Source: Eublepharis macularius
Lineage: Eukaryota; Chordata; Lepidosauria; Squamata; Eublepharidae
Assembly: GCF_028583425.1 (NCBI RefSeq)
Contig: NC_072795.1
Coordinates: 10,749,001-10,813,000 of the forward strand
Length of the DNA stretch: 64,000 nucleotides
Reading direction: 5' to 3'
Shown here piece after piece: positions 52,433 to 63,754 of this stretch. The translations under genes were made by a program, and so were the position numbers. The notes below the pieces were generated by a model. That model worked only from the letters and a program-made list of their open reading frames with translations. It was not told where the DNA came from and ran no database searches. The first letter of the stretch is position 1, and every line of letters starts with the position of its first letter.

Positions 52433-53252
52433 CCTAGGGTTGCCAGCCTCCAGGTGGTAGCTGGAGATCTCCTGGAATTATAGCTAGAGATGGGCACGAT
52501 CCAAAAAAAATTAACGATCCAGCTGATCGTGGATCGGCACCGCTGACGATCCCGCATTAACAATCCACACCGATCATCTCCTGTTCCCAAGCTGTGGATC
52601 GTGGATCGTGGATGCCAAAGCGGGGCACACTGGTATTCCCAGCTATGTGGGAAGGTGGGTGGTGGCGGCAGCTGCCGGGCCTGGCAGGCACAGGGAGGCG
52701 GTGACGAGCCGCCTCCTCTCAGGTCCCATTCAGCAACACAGGAGGTCTGTGTTTGGCCATCAGAGCTACCTATCAGGGTTTGCAGGGATGAGATTGGAGT
52801 GCCCATGGCTACAGAACACCCCCTTCCCCCTCCCTCCCCTGGGTGTCTTCTCCCAACCGGTGACTGCTTTGCTGCTCCATGGTTGGAAGAAAGCCCTGCT
52901 GATCAAGGAAAGCTGGGCTTCCATTCGGGTTTCCAGGGCGACAGAAGGAGGGCAAACAGAGCTCAGGCTTTCCCCTGGCTCCGTTGCCAGGGGAATAGAT
53001 TGCTGGCACCTGAGTGTCACGATCGCCATTATCGTGGGTTTTTTTCGATCGTAATGCGGATCGTGCCCATCTCTAATTATAGCTGATCTCCAGCTGACAG
53101 AGATCAGTTCCCCTGGAGAAAATGGCAGCTCTGGAGGGTGAACTCTATAGCATTATACCCTGCTGAGCTCCCTCCCCTCCCTAAACCCCACCCTTTCCAG
53201 GCCCCACCTCCAAAATCTCCAGGAATTTCCTAACCTGGAGCTGGCAACCCTA
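52433..53252. mobile_element. AGGGTTGCCAGCC MITE split by a hAT-like element
   Basis: Ends tagggttgccagcctccagg and ctggagctggcaaccctа-type inverted repeat; same family as 9003-9243. The interior resumes after 53083 with gatctccagctgacagagat. Confidence 0.75.
52485..53075. mobile_element. Non-autonomous hAT-like element, 'GATC' subtype
   Basis: Perfect 18-bp terminal inverted repeat TAGAGATGGGCACGATCC and exact 8-bp duplication ATTATAGC at 52477-52484 and 53076-53083. The subterminal zones repeat GATCGTGGATCGTG/CGATCC. 591 bp, no transposase. Confidence 0.93.
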
Positions 53253-54136
53253 CCTCTCCCCAAGAAACAGCTAAGAACAGTCTAGATAGACGCGTTAGAG
53301 AGTTTTATTTTGTTTGTTCACCAACCTTTACTGTTCTCTTTAATCTACAAAGTTTTGAACACCAGTTATTACTGACCCTCTTAAATAAAGTTGTTTATTA
53401 TTTTGCCTGGGTCCTCACACTTCATTCGGTCACATACAGTTAAACTTACTGGGAAAGAGTAAACAAAAGGGGTCAATTGGGAACTCTGAGCCCTTCCGAG
53501 GAAACCTGTACCAGACCAGTGAAGCTCTCTATAGGCTGCCACCACTCTGGTACAAACAACATACATCTATAATTTCTGCTTCAAATTACAATGATATAAT
53601 CAATACATAAATATGGACAATAAATAGCTATCACACTAATTTGTCTGGTGAAATACAATTGCCGGTTTCTTCTGCAACCAATTTTATAAGGTGCATGCTG
53701 CAATAGAGTAGTTCATAAGCCTAAGTGACCATTTATCTTCCACCAAGGCAACGCAAGAGTGGAGAAGGACGAATGCTGATAGTAGCAGCCGGATGGGTAT
53801 GATGCCAGCGTGATTATCAATTCTCGTTTCGTTGTCACTTGTTCACCGTCTATATTTTAATTCCTAGTACAGGAGGTCATAATACAGCATGTGTGACATA
53901 AATTACTTCACACCAGATCTATTCTGACGGAAACAATGCATTGTACATTGACTATCTTATGAATTATATTGCACATAGTTAGCACTTGCTCTTTATTAAA
54001 ATTTCTACAATATAATTGACTTCTCCCCTGGAGACTAGTGAGCCTCTAATTTTCAGGCATTTTTCCATGGTGGCTCCCTTATCGTTATTCTTACCACTCT
54101 GATACAGACAATACGAGGTAAATGACAATATCCAGT

Positions 54137-54396
54137 GAATGACAATAGCAGGCGTGATTGGATAGGGTAGGGTATGCAGAGGGGTAGTAGGTATGGAGAA
54201 AACAGCATTGGTAATGAAACAGGAAGCCTAGGTTTCGATTCAGTCCAGGTGGATGCATTGTTTGAGCTTCGTTATCAACTATTAACCTGTTTTACTTGTA
54301 TCTTTGTGCAAATAAAGAACGTGCAATCCAATCCAATCACGCCTGCTATTGTCATTCACCTGCTATTCTCATTTACCTGCTATTGTCATTCGGCAT
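54137..54396. repeat. 27-bp inverted repeat pair plus 17-bp tandem triplet
   Basis: 54137-54163 is the exact reverse complement of 54331-54357. The right copy continues into three direct 17-bp units of (g/a)cctgctattgtcattc to about 54393. Inside lies a LINE-like tip (tttgtgcaaataaagaac). Confidence 0.8.
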
Positions 54397-54444
54397 CTGA
54401 AATCACTCCACTCTCCAAGATGAAAGGACAGATGGAGTCATGTT

Positions 54445-54510
54445 CTAGCTGTATCTGAAGATGTGAGCTGTGACTCATGAAAGCCCATATCCTAGTGAAG
54501 CCTATTGGCT
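54445..54510 (+). repeat. Hairpin-family fragment
   Basis: CTGAAGA-T-GTGAG-ctgtga-CTCAT-GAAA at 54456-54483, followed by gcccatatccta. Confidence 0.65.
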
Positions 54511-54722
54511 CTGGGGAAGCCACTGCAGAATGCAGAGCCAACATTTCCCAGGCTCCCTTTGACCCTGTGATTGGGTAAGAGGGGATTCTGAGGGGAAATT
54601 GTACCAATAGGAAAGTAGGGGGATGGCGCCTGAGAGAAGGGATAGAAGGGGACTTACCACAGTGGGAGGGGATTCATTCCTAGGGAGCAGAGCTGAGGAG
54701 AGGCTGCTGCAGATGGAAGGCT

Positions 54723-55060
54723 CCCTCGTCCAGAAGGGGTGTGATAGTTGGAAGCCAGTCGCCAGGAGACAGTTAAGAACAATCTAGTTAAAGACGTTAA
54801 GGTGTTATAGTTTCATTTGTTCACCAACTTTTACTATTCTCTTTACTTTACAAAGTTTTGAACACCAGTTGCTAATAAACCTTTTTCATGAAGTTCTTTA
54901 TTATTCTGCCTGGGTCCTCACACCTCATTCGGTCACATAATAAATCAAACGTACTGGGAAAGAATAAACAGAAGGGATCAGTTGTGTGCTCTGGGCCCTT
55001 CCGAGGGAACCTGTACCAGAGTGGTGGCAGCCTATAAAGAGCTTCCCTGGGCCTCAGCCA
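54723..55060 (+). repeat. LTR-like repeat B
   Basis: An uninterrupted direct repeat of copy A. TGTGATAG at 54740 and GGTCACA ending at 54937 are inverted-type tips around an AATAAA-like taataaacc, but similarity to copy A extends past them on both sides, so a simple LTR is not established. Confidence 0.5.
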
Positions 55061-55932
55061 GCAGCTGTGACATAGGTGCTACTGGACTCTTGCTTTTTTC
55101 TACTGGTATGGACAGACAAACATGGCTTTTCATCTTGATCTATCACCTAGCCATTATCAGCGGCATCCACCAATGAAGTTTAAAGTTGTGGGCTGTGATC
55201 CAGTCCTGACTGAGGCAGGTCAAGGGATTTCAGGCCTAGTGGCTTTAGGAGTGATATTCAAGCTAGAAACTTTGGTTCATCCCAAAGCATGATGGGATGA
55301 GTCTTAGCTGATTCCTTCACCGTGGGCTTTGTTTTACCTAGATTCTGCATGTTAGCTAGTGTTAGTGGGGAGATGGCCTACAGTCTGATGAGATATTTAG
55401 GCTTTGAGGTTCTTGTACTCCCCTGTGTGTCCCCTCTTGGTATGCAAGAGATCACATAGTGTTGCAGAAAGAGTGTCAAACTTTGCAGGTTGCAGTGATC
55501 TTTCTATACTTGATGGACTTACTGCTTGAAAAATGTATGTTCTGCATTCCTTCAGTTGAATCAGATAATCTTGCAATTTGTTATTTGTTTGTAAGAAGGG
55601 ATAAAAGATCATGGAAATGCCCTGCGAGGCATGCAGAACCTACTGAAGTGCATCAATTTATTTGGGTACTTGCCCTAATAAACTTATACTTGACTTTACA
55701 CTTACCTTGCCTTGAGTTTCAATGGGTGCAATTTTTAAGATTAACTTGAGGAAACTCAAAATTGGGTTTCTAGGGAATCCCCCTACAAGCCACATCCTCT
55801 TTCTCCCACTGATTATCCGCACGTTTGGGGGATGTAAGTATAGCCCCGAGAACCCGCTCAGATTGGACCAGTTCCCCCGTGAACCTTTGTACCCGCATTT
55901 CTAGGGCCTCTGCATCCATTGCATGAAACCTT

Positions 55933-56035
55933 TTGAGAGAGCAATCCTAAACAGGTCTACTCATAATCCTACTCAAGTCTATTCAGTGGGGCTTACTCAC
56001 AGGAAAGTGTTCTTAGGGTAGCACTGTAAGATCGC
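55933..56035. repeat. Short palindrome-type repeat, copy 2
   Basis: gcaatcctaaacaggtctac, cagtggggcttactcacagg and gttcttagggtagcactgta match a common squamate repeat with inverted tips (see 20660-20765). Confidence 0.6.
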
Positions 56036-57589
56036 TTGCCAATCCCCAGCCTCATGCCACTTTTCTCTCTCCAACCCTCCCCCCCCCACCCCCCACCCCC
56101 GTCATCAGACTTCCACAGGACTCCTACGTCAGGACGAGCTCGGATGTTTCTTCTGTTTGCTCCCTTTTATACTTGTAGGTTAGCATTGGTCGGGATTTAT
56201 TAGGAATTAGGATTTGTTGTGTGTGTATGCACACAGGCATATATTTGTATTATTGCCTCTACCTCTTCATTGCTGTGTAACCCTTTATTCCTTTAATAAA
56301 CCGTTTCCGTCATGTCAGCTGTGCTCTGTCTAAACGCATTTACTAATTAGCAGCACCCAGATCTGCGACCCTGGCTGTGGATTCCTCAATAGAGTTTGCC
56401 CAGGATGCGTGTGCGGGTGTGCTTCTCATAATGGGATGGTTTCTGGCATTGAGAGGTATACATTCAGGTAACAATCTCCCCTGTTTTGATCCCTCTTCTT
56501 CATGGAGCTGCAGTGGCAGCACGAAGTAGGGAGACGGCACGGGAACGCTATGTTTAGAATGTACCTGGGTGCCAGGCAGAGCCTCTGAGTGGTCTTATCA
56601 TCCCCCTTCTGTCTTCAGCTCTTCCATGGGTGGGCGAGGAGGCACTTGACCTGATAGCTGGAGTTAGCCTTTAAAAAGAGGGGGAAATGCAACATGGATT
56701 TGACATTTGCTAGTTAATATCCCCACCCTGTGGCCATGGGGTGTAATGACACTAAATTTATTTTATAAAAGCCCAATTTCAAAGAACAGTAAGGATCTTT
56801 CAGCACAGAAGCATCACTTCCGGGTGCTCCAAACATCCAAGGAAGCCCATTGAACACTTTCTCCCAGGTGAACTCCTGTTTTTTCCCCTTTCGAACACAG
56901 GTCTAGGATTAAATAAGCACTAATCTTGGTGCACAGGTAGTTGGTTGCTTAAATTGCAAGCGCCTCTTACAGGGCAGAACATATGCTGCACCATCATTAC
57001 AGCCGCTGCTGGGGGGGAACAAGAATCTTGTAGGTGTGGCATCAGCAGTCTCAAAACGTGTACATGTACACTTTTTACACATATTTCACCAGAGGAAGCC
57101 TCTTCCATTCTTAGAAGCAGTGGCTAAACTTGCCTGCTTATCCAGTTACAAAAAGTTATGATTCAGATATTGTTGTTGTTGGGAGCATATTTAAAACCTG
57201 GATATGGCCAGAGGTGTGAGCCTTTTGGCATTCACAGAAGGAATCTGTTACCACAACTTGTTGTTGTAAGTTATCTTTATTCAACTAATTATCTGATAGT
57301 TAAATTAAGGAACATATCAATGTGTAATCATATTCACGAAAACACGGGTGGGGTGGTTCCAGAGACAAGTGGAAACTTGGGAAGAAATATTTTATTTTTT
57401 TTAATACAGAAAAAGAAGATACAGAAAAAGAGGGATAAAGCTCTGTACTACGATTATCAAAGTACAGAGTACAAAAATCATTAACTTTCAAAGTGTTAGA
57501 ATAATAATTAAAACTTTTTAATGTATATTAAAAAGAATGTATATTAAAAATGAAATGACCCCTGCCTCAAACAATGGGCCAGAAAATGA
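56036..57589. other. Downstream stretch, unassigned
   Basis: A C-rich run at 56080-56102 and an isolated AATAAA near 56297 are seen. No gene or defined repeat is recognised. Confidence 0.4.
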
Positions 57590-59960
57590 CCTGGTTTATT
57601 TGCCTGCTCAAATTTTTTCTGTTTTATGAAACTTAATTTCTTCTGCATTTCTTCAACTTGCAGTAAATTCAGTTGATTTCTTAATTACTTAATTTCTGCT
57701 AATGTTGTCTTCCTGAGAATTTTTTTATGTGTCTTTGTTCTCTTCACCTTCTAAAGGTTGAATTTTGGCTGTAATTTCATTCATCTGTTTTACTTTCTCC
57801 TTTTTTTTAAGTCAATTTTTTTAAGTTAAGTTCCCTCTCATAAAAGCTTTGCTTGTTTCCAAGATTGTGATAGAGATACCATTTGTGCAGTTCATCTTGA
57901 AAAACTCATATAAATCCTTTTTGTGCTTCTTTAAAATGTCATCTCGCAGTAAAATATCATCATTCAATTTCCGTCTTCTTTCTTTAAATCCATATTCTCG
58001 TCATTCTGTCAGTAAGGGATTAAGATCTGTATAAATTTTGGTTGTATCTCTGCCATCTTTAAATTCATTAATTCGGTTTCTGATATACAGCACATATTTA
58101 TCCTAGAATATGTTTGATGTATATCTGAAAAAAGGTATAATCTTTAGGGTTTACAGCCCTCCAGGCATCAACTAGATGTAACATTTCCAAATATCAAAAG
58201 ACATTTTTAGGTAGTGCAAATTTTACCAATATGTCATGTGGTTTCTTAGTCCTGGCTGCAAATCTTGAATTATCTCTGTATATTTGATCTATTTCTGAAA
58301 CGACTCCCTCAGTTTTATAATGATTCTGCAGTAATGCTCTGAATTCCTCTTCCAAATCTTTCTTTCCAAGGTCTTCTGGAATTTACCAAAATCGTATGTT
58401 AGAGTTTCTACTTTGTACTTCCAAAGTTTCTATCTTTTGATTTGCTAATTTAAGTTGTTGAATTAACACTTCTTGATGCTGTTACCAAGTTGCCAAGTTT
58501 GACTACGGTCTGGGACCAGCATAAGCAGGACATTAAAATGGTTTAAAAGCTTATAAATAAATATACAAATATAAAAGTAGAAGTAAAACATGCCATAGGT
58601 TAATTATTTACAGAGTTAGAGTACGTTCAGACTGCCATTTGCAATTTACAGTACTTATAGACCTGGGTACAAAATCTCGCTACCTGGCGTGTTGTCTGAT
58701 TATTTCTGTCTGACAAGAGGTAGTCAAGTTTAATTTTGTTTGATCTACCAGAGAACCTTTCTATTAGTTGACTAATAGTTTCTAATTGAATTTTACTATG
58801 GTGTGGACAATTGAAAAAAATATGCTCCATTGAATCAATTTCTCCTAAGTGACAGGAGCAAAGCCTGAGAGAATAAGGAGTTGCTTTGAACTTTCCTTCC
58901 AAAACAGCAGATGGCAAATTCAAGCTTCTAGCTAAGGTAAATGCCCTTCTGGAATTGTTGGAGTCAAGAAAAAAGAGTTAAGCTGCAGGAGCAGAGATAT
59001 ATCTGATATTATCAGAGGAGATGAAACCTGGTGCTCTGAGTAGGTCCATTTGTCTTTCAATGTCTGCTACTCTGAGCTTGACAAGTGATTTTGCCCGATC
59101 AATTCCAATGGCTAATAGGCCTTCGGGGAATAGGTCCAATATTTCCAAGATTTCAAAACCATCTTTTGCCAATTCATCTGAAATTGGTCTTGTAATATTA
59201 AAGGGAGGAGGCCTTGGGGATTTATACTTCCTGTCAGCTTTTTGAAAAATTTCTTGATGCTGTTCAACATCTTTATATTTTTTTTACCATTTCAATTTCT
59301 TGAGCATTCTTCTGTGCTATCTTTTGGACTTCAACCAGTCCTGCTAAGAATTCTTGAGATGTCTTTCTTTATCTTATCATAAATATTCTGACCTTCTGAT
59401 ATGATATTTTTAAGTGCATTCTTCAGATTTCTTAAGTGAATCTTCAATTTGAGTTGTAATGGTTTGCAAGTGCATTGCTGGAATTTGTGAATTTTTTCCA
59501 TAAAATCTTGACATTCTCTTCTTCAGTCTTCCTTTTTCTTATCTTTATCCTTATCTTTCTTACTTTTCAAGGCCATTTTTCTGTAATCTGTGTGATCTCC
59601 TTTCTACAAATATCTCATATAAGCTTCTCATTTACTTCGAAGAAACACTTTTTACAATAAATATTAAACATTAACAATTCTATTTATCTTAATTGCTATA
59701 AATAATATATTTTCAACTAACTCTTAAAAATTTTAAAAATTAAAAAAGAAAAAGAAAAAGAAAGGTGTTAATTAGAAAAATAAGAACAAGAAAGAAAAAA
59801 TATAAAATAAAGTTGAAGAAAAAAAGGAAGAAAAAAAAGAAATGGCAAAAAGAAGAAAAACTTAATAAATGTTAATATTGACTTGTTAATGTTTAAACTC
59901 AATATCTTATAGATTAACTAAGCAGTTAGCAGTCCAATAATTTAACTGTTAGTAAATTAT
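57590..59960 (-). pseudogene. L1 ORF1 region, broken and interrupted
   Basis: On the minus strand the frame begins MALKSKKDKDKDKK near 59574, continues as an Ile/Lys/Glu-rich coiled-coil stretch to about 59265, resumes after 58470 with LKLANQKIETLEVQSRNSNI and an RFW-IPEDLGKKDLEEEF block, then an RRKLNDDILLRDDILKKHK part. This is the order of an L1 ORF1 protein (coiled coil, RNA-binding domain, C-terminal domain). Several stops break it. 5' UTR-like sequence lies at 59575-59960. ORF2 is missing. Confidence 0.65.
58484..59250 (-). pseudogene. L2/CR1-type LINE 3' part inserted in the L1 ORF1
   Basis: A minus frame with one internal stop (TAA near 58980) encodes KSLVKLRVADIERQMDLL, LARSLNLPSAVLEG and the knuckle CSCHLGEIDSMEHIFFNC. 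A 14-bp duplication TTCTTGATGCTGTT at 58470-58483 and 59251-59264 brackets it exactly. Confidence 0.78.
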
Positions 59961-60059
59961 GCTCTCTGCTTCTTTTTGGTTGTTCTCTCTGTTGCTGCTT
60001 TTCCTTTTGGCCACTAGATGACAGCAAAGACCGTGTTATAATTTCTCAGCTTCTCCAAC

Positions 60060-60650
60060 ATAAGTTTGGTGTTTTAACTAGTGGGCAGATGACCGTCTCT
60101 GTGAGGCTGAAGGCAGGTGCATGGAGTTAGTGACTGATTTATGAGACATCAAGGACTCCTTTATGTGATCCTTACAAAAGTTTTGTAACAAGAATGAGCA
60201 AGGATCAAGAGAACAAGTAGCTGCCATCACAGATGCTAGAAGGCTGTCAGTACCGATTCCTGTGACTGGGTCAAAATGAGTCAGAAATGGATGGGATGGT
60301 GTGTTAAGCATTACTTTTGTTTCACCTAAATGACAGGTGGCATCCAGATCAGAGCGTATTTGAGCCATTTTATCAACAACAAAAAAACTTTGCAAAGGTG
60401 TCACAGCCAATTGTCTGTTCTTGAACCAGCGAAAGTTCAGATTTAGTGGTCAAAAGATGTTGAGGTACCTTAAACAGCTGGAAAGGAAATGAGTTAGCCG
60501 ATGCAGTGGTTGCAGAAAAATCATGTTTCTTTGCTGCTATAACTGCTGCTTCATAAGTCTTCCAATGGGCTCTGTAGAGAATGGGCTCTATCAGATTCAG
60601 CACGAGTTCTCCACCAGCATCTTTCCAGATGTCTTCCAGTCCTAGATAAG
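60060..60650 (-). pseudogene. L2/CR1-type LINE linker fragment
   Basis: Minus frames contain RAHWKTYEAAVIAAKKHDFS and, after a frame change near 60410, FDPVTG...ATCSLDPCSF, characteristic of the segment just before the reverse transcriptase in reptile L2/CR1 LINEs. Confidence 0.65.
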
Positions 60651-60654
60651 GTTT

Positions 60655-60850
60655 GTAATAAGTGAATTTTTACACCTGGTCTCATCAAATCTCAGAGGCT
60701 AAGCTGGGTCAGTGCTTGGATGGGGGGACTACGAAGAAAGACTCTGCAGAGGATGGTGATGGCAAACTACCTCAGCTTCCCACTTGCCTTTTAAACATTG
60801 TGTTGGGCTCACTGTAAATCAGTTGTGACTTGATGGCAGATACAATTGGC
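60655..60850 (+). repeat. 5S rRNA-derived SINE, copy 3
   Basis: acctggtctcatcaaatctc, agaggctaagctgggtcagt and gcttggatggggggactac follow 5S rRNA closely. The body ends with tcagttgtgacttgatggca. Confidence 0.85.
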
Positions 60851-60954
60851 TGCATCTGTGTCTGCCATTCGCAAGGGTGCCATTAAATGCCGCTTCCTGA
60901 TTTGTTGGCATCACCAGAGTTGCTCAGGAGTGTTCAATAAGTGGTCTTGACTTT

Positions 60955-61102
60955 CGCTGATTCCGCACACATTGGATAATGCACTTTCAATGCACTTTAT
61001 CATTTGAGGTGGGTTTTTTGTTCCGCACACAAAAAAATCCATTCCAAATGATCTATAAAGAGGATTGAAAGTGCATTATCCAACGTGTGCAGAATCAGCC
61101 CT
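60955..61102. mobile_element. Palindromic MITE (CACACATTGGATAATGCAC), copy 2
   Basis: Left ctgattccgcacacattgga and right tccaacgtgtgcagaatcag are inverted repeats running into taatgcactttcaat/attgaaagtgcatta. Related to 15165-15310. Confidence 0.8.
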
Positions 61103-62216
61103 TTGTTCACATGGAACCAACCAGCTGTGCTACTGTTACATCGCATGCTGGCTGCCACTGCTGCAACAGCCCTCAGGGCTGGCTTGGTAGTTGTATTTAT
61201 CCTGAGTGTATGTTATAATCACACAGAACACACTTTTTATAGAAAGCCAAAAATGGTTTTTAAGATCATTTTCCTTTCAAGTAAATATGATAGGCTAAAT
61301 GGGTTCTAGTTCCTTAGCTTCCTCGGGCTTCTTTTTTAAAAAAGCAATTGCATTTTCTACTTTTCAACACTCTAGTAAGGAGATTCATCTTGCATATGTT
61401 TATTAGGTGATATGGAATTGCTTATTTAGGTTCTTTAATTATTCTTGGTGTATGCCATCAAGTTGGTGTCAATTTCTTTTTCATTTTTTCACTTTGACAC
61501 TGAGCTGTACAATTCTGTGTTTTGTCCTTTTTACTTGACATCCTCCTCAAAACAATGGTTCTAATTTGAACTTTTGTCCAATATCTTCCACAATGAAGAC
61601 CAATTGAAATATCTGGTTCAGTGGCCCATTCTGCATGGCACAATTTAAACCAGCGTTGCTGAGTATTCAGACCGATTGGTGCTGAAACGGCTTGGGGTCC
61701 CATCATTCTGCACTGCATGAGCTCAAAGAGATTTGAGATGTATCTGTTTGGAGCCACATTTTGCGGGAGCAGGAGCTGATGTCATTTTTTTTTTAAAAAA
61801 ATTGCATGTGCAGTAATGTTGCAATGTTGCACACACACCCTCTATATTTGTTGATTGGGCTGTCCTGTACCCACTGGAGAGGCAATTGGTGGCATAGTTC
61901 TGGAGGAAAACATGTAATTTTCATGCTTGTACCTCTCACATTTTTTAAAGCACCAGTGTCTCTGAAATGTCCTAATGCTTCTTTAGCAATCCTTTCATTC
62001 TTTTCATTCCTTTCTCTTCTTTTTGTCATTTGCTGTTGTAGTCATTATGGCATCTAGTGTGGTGTGTGAGTAACTTTCCAAAAAAAGATGAAACTTGGAA
62101 AGATGAACTTTCCAAAAAAAGATGAAAAATATCTGGGTCTTGTGACTGCAGATAATGAATAGAAATTCATTTGTTTTACAAGTCTCTTGAACTGAATATT
62201 GGTTGGTATTTATTTT
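61103..62216. other. Downstream stretch, unassigned
   Basis: A 99-codon minus frame at 61757-61458 has no recognised domain and no splice support. A 28-bp near-duplication is at 62073-62126. Nothing else is recognised. Confidence 0.4.
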
Positions 62217-63185
62217 AACCTAGCAACAAAGTATGTTGTGGGGGAAAATACAACAAGCTCTGGAAAGGAGGGGGGGCAAGCAGGCAGGCATTCCTTCCTC
62301 TTCCATCACTGATCCCAGCTGGTGAAGGAGGTGGGTGGGCATTGCCACCAGCTCCGCTCCTAATACCAGCTGGGTTAAGGCAGGGGTGGGTATTGCCATT
62401 TGCTCCACTCCTAATACCAGCTGGGTTAAGGTGGGGGTGGGAATTACCACCAGCTCTGTTCCTAATACTAGCTGGGTTAAGGTAGGGGGTGGGCATATCC
62501 ACTTGCTCTGCTCCTGATACTAGCTGGGTGAAAGGGGGTGGGCATTGCCACCTCCTCCGCTCCTAATACCAGCTCGGTTAATGTGGGGAGGGGGGCGGTA
62601 TGCATTGCCACCTGCTTCACTCCTAATACTAGCTGTGTTAAGTCAGGAGGTAGGCATTGCCACATGTTCCGCTCCTAATACCAGCTGGGTTAAGGCAGGG
62701 GGTGAGCATTGCCATTTGCTCCACTCCTAATACCAGTTGAGTTAAGGTGGGGGTGGGAATTACCACAAGCGCTGCTCCTAATACCAGCTGGGTTAAAGTG
62801 GGGGGTGGGCATTGCCATTGGCTCCATTCCTAATACCAGCTGGGTTAAGGCAGGGGGTACACATTTCCACCTGCTTCACACCTAATAGCAGCTGGGTTAA
62901 GGCAGGGGTGGGCATAGCCACTTGCTCTGCTCCTGATCCCAGCGGGTGAAAGGGGGTGGGCATTGCCACCTCTTCCACTCCTAATACCAGCTGGGTTAAT
63001 GTGGGGGGTGGGGTATGCATTGCCACCTGCTTCACTCCTAATACAAACTGGGTTAAGGCGGAGGGTGAACAATGCCACCTGCTCCGCTCCTAATACCAGC
63101 TGAGTTAAGGTGGAGTCAAGTATTGCAACCTGCTCCAGTCCAAAAACCAGCTAGGGTAAGGCAGGAGTGGGCATAGCCACCTGCT
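62217..63185. repeat. Copy 3 of the GC-rich family with a 17-unit, ~52-bp minisatellite
   Basis: Starts agcaacaaagtatgttgtgg and gggaaaatacaacaagctct like the copies at 8205 and 39051. From about 62300 to 63185 a unit ctcctaataccagctgggtt-aaggcaggggtgggcattgc-cacctgctccg recurs about 17 times with variants. Confidence 0.9.
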
Positions 63186-63754
63186 CAACTCCTGATCCAG
63201 GTACAGACAAAACAAAGGGCTCCTCCAGAGCTAATTCACGTTCAAAAAGAAGGCAACTGCCTGACGGAGGATAAAGAACTGTATATAGTCTTAAAGCTAA
63301 TTGTTTTTTTCAAATTTGGTTTTAAAATGCTCAAAGTGCTCAACAGTGCAAAGACGATATTAAATACTATAACTACAATAAATGTAATCAATAAATACAA
63401 TAAATATATCACAAAAAGTACATCACATATCATGAAGCCTAATCAATATTAACCAGAGGAGCATACTCCATTATTCTTATACACAAGTATAAGATGGAAA
63501 ACAATGAGGTAGTTTTTTTAAATAAAAAAAAGAAAATTGTACTTTTTCATTCTGGAGTATTTCTGTCTCAAACACAAATGGTTAGGATGCACATAAAAAT
63601 CAGTATGAATAATGCTGCAATACAGTAAGTCAAACTGATTTTTTGCATTCCAGTACACATATACTTTGACAGTGTAGAGGTATATTAATGTTACACAATT
63701 TTGAGTTCTGGGTAGTAACTAAACTACCAGCATCGACATTATGAAAACAGCCTT
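63186..63754. other. A/T-rich stretch, no recognised feature
   Basis: No gene or repeat end identified. Confidence 0.4.

Larger units (their letters stand above)
52395..53570 (+). repeat. LTR-like repeat A, interrupted by a nested MITE
   Basis: 52395-52433 and 53258-53500 together match 54723-55030: tccagaaagggtgagtcag, ctaagaacagtctag, tgttcaccaacctttactgt, cctgggtcctcacac, ttcattcggtcacata. The right end is a hairpin (53505-53565). Confidence 0.6.

Noticed and set aside
60655-60720. 5S rRNA gene
   Set aside because: Only part of the 5S sequence is present, fused to a SINE body; two other copies share the same body.
62300-63185. Possible CRISPR-like array
   Set aside because: Units are contiguous tandem repeats without unique spacers, in a vertebrate genome.
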